The notes below the pieces were generated by a model, which did no database searches, was not told the origin of the DNA, and worked only from the letters and a program-made list of their open reading frames with translations. Below, piece by piece: positions 15,535-23,314 of a DNA stretch of 64,000 nt; position 1 is the first letter of the stretch, and each line of letters opens with the position of its first letter. This DNA is from Chryseobacterium sp. PMSZPI (GTDB taxonomy: Bacteria > Bacteroidota > Bacteroidia > Flavobacteriales > Weeksellaceae), in contig NZ_PIZV01000004.1 of NCBI RefSeq assembly GCF_002835665.1, positions 55,234 to 119,233 on the forward strand, in the 5' to 3' direction. A program made the position numbers and the translations under genes.

Positions 15535-15888
15535 ATGCCACAAAAAATCACTGATACTGCTCAATTATCTTGTAATCAGGGAACAATACCAAGTAATCTA
15601 AGTGTTACCAGCCAGAACTTTTCTACGGCTGAAGGAAAATATATTGCTACAGAGCAGGATAAACAGGCAAATGTAAATATTAAACCTTTTGGACAATGTA
15701 AATTAAAGCCTATTTCAGGCGGATATTTACCATGTATTCCTGCACCAGTTGCTTGGGAGAAAACAACTGAGAAAGACACTATCAACGGTTACAAAATCCT
15801 TACAGAAGATTCATTTTGCATGTGTGGAACGGGCGGAAAAATTGAAGTAGCAGATAAAGGGCATGGAGAAAAACATGACATACAATAA
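15535..15888 (+). CDS. DUF4280 PAAR-like protein
   Basis: 117 residues beginning MPQKITDTAQLSCNQGTIPS, with CKLKPISGGYLPCIPAP in the middle and DSFCMCGTGGKIEVADKG at the end. This cysteine/glycine pattern matches the DUF4280 PAAR-like family, which caps or sharpens spikes of type VI and related contractile systems in Bacteroidota. It lies 13 bases after the lipoprotein, so the island is a complete delivery cassette of spike, immunity and tip. Its four or more cysteines may bind the metal of the PAAR cone. Confidence 0.82.
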   Translation: MPQKITDTAQLSCNQGTIPSNLSVTSQNFSTAEGKYIATEQDKQANVNIKPFGQCKLKPISGGYLPCIPAPVAWEKTTEKDTINGYKILTEDSFCMCGTGGKIEVADKGHGEKHDIQ

Positions 15889-16334
15889 ATAAAATAAACC
15901 AGAAGTAATATCCATATTATAAACCCTTAGATTGTTCTACAGAAATAAGATAGTCTAAACGGACAAACATACTTCATTTTACAAATTTACTATTGCAATT
16001 AGGATAATTTTAGCTCTAAAGTCCCTTTGATAGGCTTCTGAAACATAAATTAAAGAATCGAAAGAAAGCTTTCAATTCATTTTTGACAGATTAATTCAAA
16101 TTTTCATGAAGTGGTTTTTATTTGAAAAATAATTGTATTTTAGCCGAAATGTGTTTGATTTTAACAAACATATTGTCTGCTCATTAAAATTCAGATAATC
16201 TGAATAAAAAAATTAGTAGATTTGCACGGAACAAAAAATAATAAATATTAAGTATTTCTCTCTGCAGTATTACTTTTTAGAATGTAATGCTGAAAGATAT
16301 TAACAGGTTTTTAGCTTATAAAACTACTGAAACT
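15889..16334. other. Intergenic region after the type VI island
   Basis: 446 AT-rich bases. A TCAGATAATCTGA palindrome (16191-16203) and a TAGATTTG -7 box (16217-16224) precede the small lipoprotein gene and are its probable promoter region. No terminator of the island is clear, and no gene remnant or repeated tRNA end was seen. Confidence 0.5.
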
Positions 16335-16703
16335 ATGAAGAAACTATTTTTACTTTTTTTAATGACATTTTTATGTATCGGTTGCAGCTCTGACGAGGAT
16401 ACCATTTACGACTATGTAGGAACGTGGTCAGGAACGTATGACGGCAGTGACAAAGGAGTTTGGAACTTTGTGGTAGAGACCAATGGAAAAGTGTCAGGAA
16501 CCATGCATTCTGATGTTAATAATGAAAACTACAACATTTCAGCCAATCTAAGTCCTTCAGGTGATTTAAACGGAGTAGTAGGGCTTCCTTCAAAAGGAGA
16601 GATCAGAGGAACGCTTGGCAAGGATAAAAAAGGAAATGGAACATGGTCCAATGCTCTCCCAAATCCTGCAAAATCCGGATCCTGGAAAGGAGAGAAAAAA
16701 TAA
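16335..16703 (+). CDS. Small lipoprotein, secreted beta-rich domain
   Basis: 122 residues from the ATG at 16335, chosen because MKKLFLLFLMTFLCIGCSSD is a clean lipoprotein signal with Cys after IG; an upstream in-frame ATG at 16287 would put 16 unrelated residues before it. The mature part has repeated strand motifs (GTWSGTYDG, GKVSGTMHS, KGEIRGTLG, KGNGTWSN, KSGSWKGEKK), suggesting a small beta-barrel similar to calycin-like domains. Acidic residues right after the lipobox (SSDEDT) suggest surface export. Function unknown. Confidence 0.75.
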   Translation: MKKLFLLFLMTFLCIGCSSDEDTIYDYVGTWSGTYDGSDKGVWNFVVETNGKVSGTMHSDVNNENYNISANLSPSGDLNGVVGLPSKGEIRGTLGKDKKGNGTWSNALPNPAKSGSWKGEKK

Positions 16704-16710
16704 AATAAAT

Positions 16711-16743
16711 AAAAAGTCTGCCGAGAGTATCTGCAGACTTTTT
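16711..16743. terminator. Bidirectional terminator between converging genes
   Basis: AAAAAGTCTGC (16711-16721) pairs with GCAGACTTTTT (16733-16743). It lies between the stops of a plus-strand and a minus-strand gene and has A/T tails on both sides. Confidence 0.87.
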
Positions 16744-16745
16744 AT

Positions 16746-17387
16746 TTAAACAAATCCCATACGGGTAATTTCGTTATTCTTATTCTTCAATATTATACAA
16801 TGAAGCAGAATATCACTAGTTGAGAAATGCTTTTTGAAAGGTAATTTTTCCTGCTGGTGCAAAGATATTATTTCTTCCAGATGCTCAGCAGTATAATGTT
16901 CACTATCCAGTTTAATCGTTGATAATATGAGCTGATCGGCAGTATCATATTGTTTATCAACAGAAAGAAAATTTTCCCGGATTTCAATTCCGGTCGCCAG
17001 ATTGTCTTTATCTCCAAACCTGAATTCCTTAAGAAGCTTTTTCCCGTCTTCAGTTTTTAATCCGTTTTCAACAGTCCGTTTTCCTCTCTCGGAAATATTA
17101 TCACAATCTTTTATAGCGGTCATCAATTTGGCGAACTTCTGATAGAGGAGGGGATCTCCGGTTTCTTTAATATAAACATCCAGACTTCCCCGGATTATTT
17201 TCCCAATTTTTGAGCAGTGTCCAAATTCCGAACTGTTTTGCCGAACTTTTTCATAGGAAGGATTTTTCTTAAAAGCAGTTTTATTAAACCCGCTTTTCTT
17301 CCGAACCACATTTTTTCCGTTCAGATTATAAAAAACCAGATCGCCGACAGATCCTGTAATTTTTATGATGCTTTCGTAGGTTGCCAT
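16746..17387 (-). CDS. Conserved hypothetical protein of Flavobacteriia
   Basis: 213 residues, no signal peptide or membrane segment. The N-terminal half has the pattern ITGSVGDLVFYNLNGKNVVRKKSG then NPSYEKVRQNSSEFGHCSKIGKIIR, a layout I have seen in unnamed Flavobacteriia proteins: a short beta-rich start followed by basic helices. The C-terminal half is helical and acidic. A structural or nucleic-acid-binding role is possible but not shown. Single gene transcribed away from the NlpC/P60 gene. Confidence 0.7.
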   Translation of the reverse strand: MATYESIIKITGSVGDLVFYNLNGKNVVRKKSGFNKTAFKKNPSYEKVRQNSSEFGHCSKIGKIIRGSLDVYIKETGDPLLYQKFAKLMTAIKDCDNISERGKRTVENGLKTEDGKKLLKEFRFGDKDNLATGIEIRENFLSVDKQYDTADQLILSTIKLDSEHYTAEHLEEIISLHQQEKLPFKKHFSTSDILLHCIILKNKNNEITRMGFV

Positions 17388-17496
17388 ATTGCCAAAATTG
17401 AACTCAAATATAGCAATAAATAATGAAAATCAAAATTTTAACATATATTTATAATATAGTTGTAGTATAGTTATATTATAATTAAAATATAAAATG

Positions 17497-17504
17497 TATA
17501 TTTG
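17497..17504 (+). promoter_or_regulatory. -7 promoter element of the NlpC/P60 gene
   Basis: TATATTTG matches TAnnTTTG and ends 36 bases before the start codon. The -33 part is not clear in the surrounding AT-rich repeats. Confidence 0.55.
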
Positions 17505-17540
17505 TGCATAATTACTTAATTAGGTAAAAATCAGTGGAGT

Positions 17541-18113
17541 ATGAAATCGGGAATATTTAAAAACAAAATGAGAATAAAGCAGCTGTCTGTTTTACTGATC
17601 GCATCTGCTTTTGTAGTTTCCTGCGGAAGTTCAAAAAAAGTTTCCGCCAGCAAGAAATCGGGTACCAGAACGGTAACGAAGTCTGAAAATCTCAGAAAGC
17701 TTGATTCTAAATTTGACGGAAAAGTTCCAAGATCTGTAAACGATATCTTAAAAGATGCTGAAAAATATTTAGGTACTCCTTATAGATTTGGAGGAAATAC
17801 ATCATCAGGATTTGATTGTTCCGGATTTACCGTAAAAGTTTTTGAAGAAAATGATTTTACCCTTCCCAGAAGATCTTCCGATCAGGCTGATACAGGAAAA
17901 AATATTGATATTACCGACGTAAAACCAGGAGATCTTTTATTTTTTGCGACTGCAGGAGGAAGTAGGGTTTCCCACGTAGGAATCGTACATGATATTGGTC
18001 CTGAAGGTGAAGTAAGGTTCATTCATGCTTCTACTTCAAAAGGAGTCATCATTTCATCCTTAAACGAAAAATATTGGAATAAAGCATATCTACGTGCTCA
18101 AAGGGTTTTATAA
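17541..18113 (+). CDS. NlpC/P60-family (C40) lipoprotein peptidase
   Basis: 190 residues. Lipoprotein signal ending VVSC (Cys28), a basic serine-rich linker, then the NlpC/P60 fold: ILKDAEKYLGTPYRFGG, FDCSGF with catalytic Cys93, SHVGI with His145 and FIHAS with His162 as third residue. Length and order match Spr/MepS-like cell-wall hydrolases that cut D-gamma-glutamyl-diaminopimelate bonds in peptidoglycan. An alternative start at 17568 gives a shorter signal peptide. Its stop overlaps the following LytTR gene by one base. Confidence 0.9.
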   Translation: MKSGIFKNKMRIKQLSVLLIASAFVVSCGSSKKVSASKKSGTRTVTKSENLRKLDSKFDGKVPRSVNDILKDAEKYLGTPYRFGGNTSSGFDCSGFTVKVFEENDFTLPRRSSDQADTGKNIDITDVKPGDLLFFATAGGSRVSHVGIVHDIGPEGEVRFIHASTSKGVIISSLNEKYWNKAYLRAQRVL

Positions 18114-18448
18114 TGATTTCCATGAAATACCGGACATTTGCTTTTATTAAAACGGATAAAAAGCTGATAAAACTTTTCTTTAAAGATATCAATTTCATCA
18201 AAGGACTGGGAAACTATGTTGAAGTTCATACCATCGATTTGAAAAGATATATTTATTACCGGAATCTTAAAGATTTGGTTGAAAATTTGCCTGAGGAATT
18301 CATGCGGGTTCATCATTCATATATTGTCAACCTAACAAATGTTGAATCTTTTGAAGACAACCAGCTTTTGTGCGGCGATTTAAAAATAACAGTTGCTAAA
18401 AGTTATAAAGAATGTCTTTTGAATGCGATTAGCTCCATGATGCTTTAA
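18113..18448 (+). CDS. Stand-alone LytTR-type DNA-binding protein
   Basis: 111 residues consisting of a LytTR domain only: FIKTDKKLIKLFFKDINFIKGLGNYVEVHT, YYRNLKDLVENLPEEFMRVHHSYIVNL and a C-terminal KITVAKSYKECLL. The F(I/V)HxSYIVNL signature is clear. No receiver domain precedes it, unlike the usual LytR response regulators. The start overlaps the peptidase stop by one base (a second ATG at 18122 would also work), so it is likely co-expressed with the cell-wall hydrolase. Target genes unknown. Confidence 0.85.
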   Translation: MISMKYRTFAFIKTDKKLIKLFFKDINFIKGLGNYVEVHTIDLKRYIYYRNLKDLVENLPEEFMRVHHSYIVNLTNVESFEDNQLLCGDLKITVAKSYKECLLNAISSMML

Positions 18449-18496
18449 AATCGTTTACATGTAGAGCCTGTTTAAGTTTTATTGAAAATTTTTTTG

Positions 18497-18601
18497 AACC
18501 ATTAAGTTGTTGAGATTAATTAAGAAAAAATCAAAGATTTTTTATAAGTAAGATGCCTTAAAGCGAAGCTCAGACTTAATATTCTAAAAACCTTAATGGT
18601 T
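18497..18601. repeat. Dispersed inverted-repeat element, AACCATTAAG type
   Basis: AACCATTAAG (18497-18506) and CTTAATGGTT (18592-18601) are exact inverted arms around about 85 bases with further internal pairing. A second member with arms at 28413-28422 and 28531-28540 sits inside the his operon. It fills most of the 317-base gap between the LytTR gene and the next gene. No coding potential. Confidence 0.7.
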
Positions 18602-18765
18602 AAATTTATTCGTAACAAAACATGGTAAATTAACTCATAAAATAAAATTCTTAAAATTTAAACAGGTACTTAGAAAATGATGATCTGCATCAAATTTTTG
18701 TATTTCTGTATAAAAAAGTTTTTATTCAACTTTCTATATTCTAGTTTTACCAAAAACATATTACA

Positions 18766-19143
18766 ATGAATAAAGACAATGTTCTGGATTATATCAATAA
18801 CAATAATCTTATCGGAATAAAAGCGGGAAATCAAAGACCGGATTTCCTGGAAATTTGGATGGTTACTATTCAAAACAGAATCTTTGCCAGATCCTGGGGA
18901 CTTGCCGAAAAGAGCTGGTATAATACTTTTTTGAAATGTTCAGCAGGGCAGATTAAATGTAATGATGTGGTGTATACTATAACAGCGGTAATTCCTGAAG
19001 ACATAGCTGAATTAACCGATGAAATTAACAAGGCTTATCTTACAAAATATAATTCGGGAAAGAATAGAAAATATGCAACAGGAATTATTGAAACCCAACA
19101 TATTGAAAAAACGATGGAGTTTGTTATTGGTGATGAAAAATAA
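18766..19143 (+). CDS. DUF2255-family protein
   Basis: 125 residues. IGIKAGNQRPDFLEIWMVTIQNRIFARSW, then KSWYNTFLKCSAGQIKCND, matches the pattern of DUF2255, a small cytoplasmic family with the fold of flavin-binding split barrels (nitroreductase-like). The conserved RSW and GQI motifs are present. The function is not known. It stands alone and its transcript ends at the strong hairpin at 19261-19298. Confidence 0.75.
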   Translation: MNKDNVLDYINNNNLIGIKAGNQRPDFLEIWMVTIQNRIFARSWGLAEKSWYNTFLKCSAGQIKCNDVVYTITAVIPEDIAELTDEINKAYLTKYNSGKNRKYATGIIETQHIEKTMEFVIGDEK

Positions 19144-19260
19144 ATACAGACATCATATTCATTTCTGAAATGATATAAAGGTGAAATTAAAATTTTCTTT
19201 TGTGGATGAGACTCTTAAATTCAATAGGAAAAGGTCTGGCTAAAATCTAATAAAAAGAAG

Positions 19261-19298
19261 CTGTCTCCTACATTTGACAATATAAATGTAGGAGACAG
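19261..19298. terminator. Bidirectional terminator with 15-bp perfect stem
   Basis: CTGTCTCCTACATTT (19261-19275) pairs with AAATGTAGGAGACAG (19284-19298), then TCTCTTTC. It serves converging genes. The bases TAGGAGACAGTCT also occur in the terminator at 1868. Confidence 0.87.
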
Positions 19299-19322
19299 TC
19301 TCTTTCAAATGTATAAAATACG

Positions 19323-20513
19323 TTAAATATGTTCACATACAGTGGTTCCAAATTCTTTTTCTTCTTCGCTTTCTTCATCCGTTACCGTATTTTTAGGAAA
19401 AGAAAAGAAACTCAGAAGAAATGTAGCTGTAAGAAGTAATATACTTACTGACAGAACATGTTGGACTCCATAATAGGCGCTCACGATTCCGCCAAGAAAG
19501 GCACCTAATGAAATTCCGATATTAAAAGACGATGTAAGCAAGCTGTTAACGAATTCCAGAACATGATGAGGAATGTTTTGTGTAGTTCTGATATTTGAAA
19601 CTAAAAAACCACCCGTATGAATCATTCCCCAACAAGACACAATGATAACCATAGGAATGAAAACGCTGCCTAGGAAATAAGCCAGAATTTGCACCGAAAT
19701 AAGACATAATAAAAACAATCTTGTTGTGAGTTTTATATTTCGGCTTAAAGCGATTCCCATCAGCCAGTTCCCCAGTGTTCCCATGCCTCCGAAAAGAAGA
19801 AGCATAATGCTGATTTGAGCGCCATTCATTTTGGTGATTTCCTCAAGATAAGCGGTGAGATAAGTATAGCTGGAAAACATCGCTGCTAATGTACCAATGG
19901 TGGAAATCAGATTGATCCACAAAAAAGGATTCCTCAGTATGGTGAATTGATTCTGTTCATATTTTTCTTTCTCTGCAGGAAGAGAGGGAATGAAAAACAA
20001 TAATCCGATAAACGCTATGAAACTAATAATGCTGCTCAGAAAAAATGAGGCCTTCCAATCATGAAAAAGATCAGCTGCATAGGTCGTCATCGGAATACCA
20101 AGAACAGTAGCAAGACTCAACCCTAACATAACGGTAGATACTCCTTTTGCTCCCTTTTCTTTGAATGCAATGGCAATGGAGATATTCCAGAAAAGCGGAT
20201 GTAATACTGCTGGTAATACACGGGCTATCATCAACATTGTAAAGTTGGTGGAAAAAGCAGATATCAGATTTGAAAGTACAAATATGCTCATCACAAGGCA
20301 TAGAAGGAACTTACGGTTTATTTTGCTGGTAAAAGAAGTAATAAACGGAGAAGAAACTGCAACGGTAATAGCAAAAGTACTCAGCAGCCATCCTGCCGTA
20401 TCTATTGACACCCCAAACTGTCTGCTGATGGTAGGAAGAATTCCAACAACCCCGAATTCGGTAGTAATAATACCGAAAGCACCAAGCGCCAGGACATAAA
20501 TTGATTTTTTCAT
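19323..20513 (-). CDS. MFS transporter, DHA1 family (AraJ/YdhP-like)
   Basis: 396 residues with twelve predicted membrane helices. The start VLALGAFGIITTEFGVVGIL, followed by DTAGWLLSTFAITVAVSSPF, is typical of the AraJ/YdhP branch of drug:H+ antiporters; RVLPAVLHPLFWNISIA in helix 4 corresponds to the family motif. The C-terminal tail is acidic (DEESEEEKE). It is divergent from an AraC-type regulator 88 bases away, which probably controls it. Exports a small molecule; the substrate is unknown. Confidence 0.88.
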   Translation of the reverse strand: MKKSIYVLALGAFGIITTEFGVVGILPTISRQFGVSIDTAGWLLSTFAITVAVSSPFITSFTSKINRKFLLCLVMSIFVLSNLISAFSTNFTMLMIARVLPAVLHPLFWNISIAIAFKEKGAKGVSTVMLGLSLATVLGIPMTTYAADLFHDWKASFFLSSIISFIAFIGLLFFIPSLPAEKEKYEQNQFTILRNPFLWINLISTIGTLAAMFSSYTYLTAYLEEITKMNGAQISIMLLLFGGMGTLGNWLMGIALSRNIKLTTRLFLLCLISVQILAYFLGSVFIPMVIIVSCWGMIHTGGFLVSNIRTTQNIPHHVLEFVNSLLTSSFNIGISLGAFLGGIVSAYYGVQHVLSVSILLLTATFLLSFFSFPKNTVTDEESEEEKEFGTTVCEHI

Positions 20514-20601
20514 TGATTTTAAAAATTTTGATATAGCAAATTTGAACAGAAATAATATTAAAAATCAGTATATTTTAAGGATAAATAAGTATTTTTACCT
20601 T

Positions 20602-21450
20602 ATGAAAAGAGAGAACATAGATCAATTGGTAAAAGTTGAATATCATAACGCCGAAAGCTGCCCTTTAAAAGGTAATTTGTTTTCCTTTTTCCAGATCATA
20701 TATGTCATTTCCGGGAAGGGATCTTTTACAATAAATAATAATATTGCTTCTTACAGCACAGGCAGCCTGATATTGCTCACTCCAGATGATCATCATCATT
20801 TGGAAATTGAAGATAAAACTGAACTTCTGCTTGTAAAGTTCAGTGAACGGTATATAAAAGATTATAAATGGAATACTATCAATTCCATTGGATGTTTATT
20901 ATATGGTGCGTCTTACCTTTCCGGCTGTATTTTACAGAATAAACCTGATGTCGTTCTGGTGGATTCCGTTGTAACTTCATTGCTGCATGGTTTAAATCAT
21001 CCGGATATCTATCAGGAGGAATTAACATTGCATTATGTGAATGCTTTAATCGTAATTGCAGCAAGAAATATTTCAAAGATGCGAGCTGAAAGTGTAGGTT
21101 CTAACACCGATAAAAGAATATTGGATATCATTAATTATATTCAGGGGAACATCCATGATCCGGCTCTTTTAAAGGTCGCTGTGATTGCCCGGGAATTTGG
21201 ACTTTCTGAGACTTACCTTGGCAGTTACTTTAAAAACCATTGCGGGGAAACAATCACCCACTATATTCTGAATTATAAATTGAGGTTGATTGAACACAGG
21301 CTTCTTTTCAGTGATATGAGAATCAATGAAATTGTCACTGAATTCGGTTTTTCTGATGAGAGCCATCTGAACAAGTTTTTTAAAAAACAACATAAAGTGA
21401 GTCTTACAGAATTTAAAAAGACAAAAGGAATCTCTAAAGCTATAGTTTAA
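20602..21450 (+). CDS. AraC-family transcriptional regulator
   Basis: 282 residues from the ATG at 20602 (MKRENIDQLVKVEYHN), preferred over one 60 bases upstream because the AraC cupin domain begins here. N-terminal cupin with FFQIIYVISGKGSFTINN and a DDHHHLEIEDKTELLL segment, then a C-terminal double helix-turn-helix: LLKVAVIAREFGLSETYLGS and INEIVTEFGFSDESHLNKFF with KKQHKVSLTEFKK. Divergent to the MFS exporter at 19323-20513 and the likely ligand-responsive activator of it. Confidence 0.88.
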   Translation: MKRENIDQLVKVEYHNAESCPLKGNLFSFFQIIYVISGKGSFTINNNIASYSTGSLILLTPDDHHHLEIEDKTELLLVKFSERYIKDYKWNTINSIGCLLYGASYLSGCILQNKPDVVLVDSVVTSLLHGLNHPDIYQEELTLHYVNALIVIAARNISKMRAESVGSNTDKRILDIINYIQGNIHDPALLKVAVIAREFGLSETYLGSYFKNHCGETITHYILNYKLRLIEHRLLFSDMRINEIVTEFGFSDESHLNKFFKKQHKVSLTEFKKTKGISKAIV

Positions 21451-21775
21451 ATGAATTTTACATACAATTGAAAACAAGTAGTTTATTTATTTTAAAACAT
21501 TCAATATAAAAGAAATCTAGTCCATTTGTTAAAAATTAATACGAATTGATTTTTACTTAGTTTAGCTTTTGACGCTCTGAAAACCATTGCCTCATTCTTA
21601 ATTATTCTTACTATTGGGATATTTACTCAAATTACTGATTTTATTTCTAATAATCTGAAGAACAAATGAAATGCTTAAGTGTTTTAAACTTTGTGACTTA
21701 TGCTATTAGTGTATTGTATTATTGTCATAGGATTGCATTGTAGAAGTAATGAAATTTGCTACAAATAATTATTAA
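21451..21775. other. Intergenic region with a possible short gene relic
   Basis: 325 bases without a full gene. A frame open from 21550 to 21669 has no start codon and would encode FDALKTIASFLIILTIGIF and a polar end NNLKNK, the look of a decayed C-terminal membrane helix. Too short to assign to a family; it may be chance. Confidence 0.35.
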
Positions 21776-22387
21776 ATGGTGAATTTTATCCGGTTCTTTA
21801 TCCCCTTATATTTTATGTTGTTTTTTATAACTTCTTTTGTAGGGGTAAGTTTTACTATAGCTAAGAGAATCGGTAAAAATCCTAATGTGCTTCCAAAAGG
21901 AGATCCTGTCTATGCTTTTATCGGATGGCATTTTAAACTGATTATTTTAGCTTTATTAATCTATACGATCCTTATTCTATTGTTTCCACATCATATTTTT
22001 TCAGTTTTTAAAATTCATTTTTTGGACGTAGAACTTTTAAAATATATAGGCATAACTTTAATGATCTTTTCCTTTGTCTGGGTTATTATTGCGCAACTGC
22101 AAATGAAAGATTCGTGGCGGATCGGTATCGACCGCAAAATGCGAACAGAATTAATTACTGATGGATTATTCGGGTTTTCCAGGAATCCGATATTTTTGGG
22201 AATGACTGCAAGTCTTATAGGATTTTTTCTGGTGTTTCCAACAGGAATTGTTTTCATTTTTTTATTAGTAGGAAGCCTTTTAATGCAAATTCAAATACGA
22301 CTTGAAGAAGAACATTTGCTGAATGAACACGGGCAAAAATATCTAATTTATAAAAAGCGGGTCAGACGCATGTTGAGCCTTTGCTAA
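21776..22387 (+). CDS. Integral-membrane methyltransferase, isoprenylcysteine carboxyl methyltransferase-like
   Basis: 203 residues with about five membrane helices. The C-terminal half holds the family signature GLFGFSRNPIFLG, then EEEHLLNEHGQKYLIYKKRVRR: RNP plus the EE(H)xL...YxxY..RVxR stretch forms the S-adenosylmethionine site of the ICMT/PEMT superfamily. It methylates a lipid or small hydrophobic substrate at the membrane; the bacterial members mostly have no assigned substrate. Single gene. Confidence 0.83.
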   Translation: MVNFIRFFIPLYFMLFFITSFVGVSFTIAKRIGKNPNVLPKGDPVYAFIGWHFKLIILALLIYTILILLFPHHIFSVFKIHFLDVELLKYIGITLMIFSFVWVIIAQLQMKDSWRIGIDRKMRTELITDGLFGFSRNPIFLGMTASLIGFFLVFPTGIVFIFLLVGSLLMQIQIRLEEEHLLNEHGQKYLIYKKRVRRMLSLC

Positions 22388-22426
22388 TAAGGGCTAACTT
22401 AAAAATATTTTTGCTGAACTTTTTTG

Positions 22427-22434
22427 TATCTTTG
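22427..22434 (+). promoter_or_regulatory. -7 promoter element of dapD
   Basis: TATCTTTG matches TAnnTTTG and lies 37 bases before the dapD start codon. Confidence 0.6.
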
Positions 22435-22471
22435 GCGGGTATAATTTTTCAAACTAATTTAAACAAGAAAC

Positions 22472-23284
22472 ATGTCGTTACAACAAACTATTGAAAACAT
22501 TTGGGATAATAGAGATCTATTACAAAATGAAGACAGCCAAAAAGCGATAAGAGAGGTAATTTCTTTATTAGATTCCGGGGAACTTCGTGTAGCTGAACCT
22601 ACAGAAAACGGATGGCAGGTAAATGAATGGGTGAAGAAAGCAGTAGTAATGTATTTCCCAATCCAAAAGATGGAAACTATTGAAGTAGGTCCGTTTGAAT
22701 TTCATGACAAGATTCCTTTAAAGAAAAATTATGCGGAAAAAGGAGTAAGAGTAGTTCCTCATGCTATTGCAAGAGAAGGATCTTTCGTAGCTTCAGGAGT
22801 AATTATGATGCCTTCTTATGTAAACATTGGTGCTTATGTAGATTCAGGAACCATGGTAGATACTTGGGCTACTGTAGGAAGTTGTGCACAGATTGGTAAA
22901 AATGTTCACCTAAGTGGTGGTGTAGGTATTGGTGGTGTATTAGAACCATTACAAGCTGCTCCTGTAATCATTGAAGATGACTGTTTCATCGGTTCAAGAT
23001 GTATCGTTGTAGAAGGAGTTCATGTAGAAAAAGAAGCAGTACTGGGAGCTAATGTTGTATTGACAGCATCTACAAAAATTATTGATGTAACAGGAAGCGA
23101 GCCTATCGAAATCAAAGGAAGAGTTCCTGCCCGTTCTGTGGTGATTCCTGGAAGCTATACAAAACAATATCCTGCAGGAGAATATCAGGTTCCATGTGCA
23201 TTGATCATTGGCCAGAGAAAAGAATCTACCGATAAAAAGACTTCTCTGAATGATGCATTGAGAGATAATAACGTAGCTGTTTAA
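22472..23284 (+). CDS. dapD: 2,3,4,5-tetrahydropyridine-2,6-dicarboxylate N-succinyltransferase
   Basis: 270 residues, the usual DapD length. N-terminal helical domain (QQTIENIWDNRDLL, GWQVNEWVKKAVVMYF), then a left-handed beta-helix of hexapeptide repeats (GSFVASGVIMMPSYVNIGAY, GTMVDTWATVGSCAQIGKNV, GGVGIGGVLEP), and the C-terminal cap. It succinylates tetrahydrodipicolinate with succinyl-CoA in the lysine/diaminopimelate pathway, feeding peptidoglycan and protein synthesis. The glycan genes follow after 30 bases and may be read from the same promoter. Confidence 0.95.
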   Translation: MSLQQTIENIWDNRDLLQNEDSQKAIREVISLLDSGELRVAEPTENGWQVNEWVKKAVVMYFPIQKMETIEVGPFEFHDKIPLKKNYAEKGVRVVPHAIAREGSFVASGVIMMPSYVNIGAYVDSGTMVDTWATVGSCAQIGKNVHLSGGVGIGGVLEPLQAAPVIIEDDCFIGSRCIVVEGVHVEKEAVLGANVVLTASTKIIDVTGSEPIEIKGRVPARSVVIPGSYTKQYPAGEYQVPCALIIGQRKESTDKKTSLNDALRDNNVAV

Positions 23285-23314
23285 GATTGATTTTTAAGCT
23301 AATACCGCACAATT

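Noticed and set aside
11074..15888. Integrative element using tRNA-Ala as attachment site
   Set aside because: No second copy of the tRNA 3' end and no integrase gene were seen downstream, so the link to the type VI island is not supported beyond proximity.
21550..21669. Small membrane peptide gene
   Set aside because: The frame has no start codon; kept only as a possible relic in the intergenic note.
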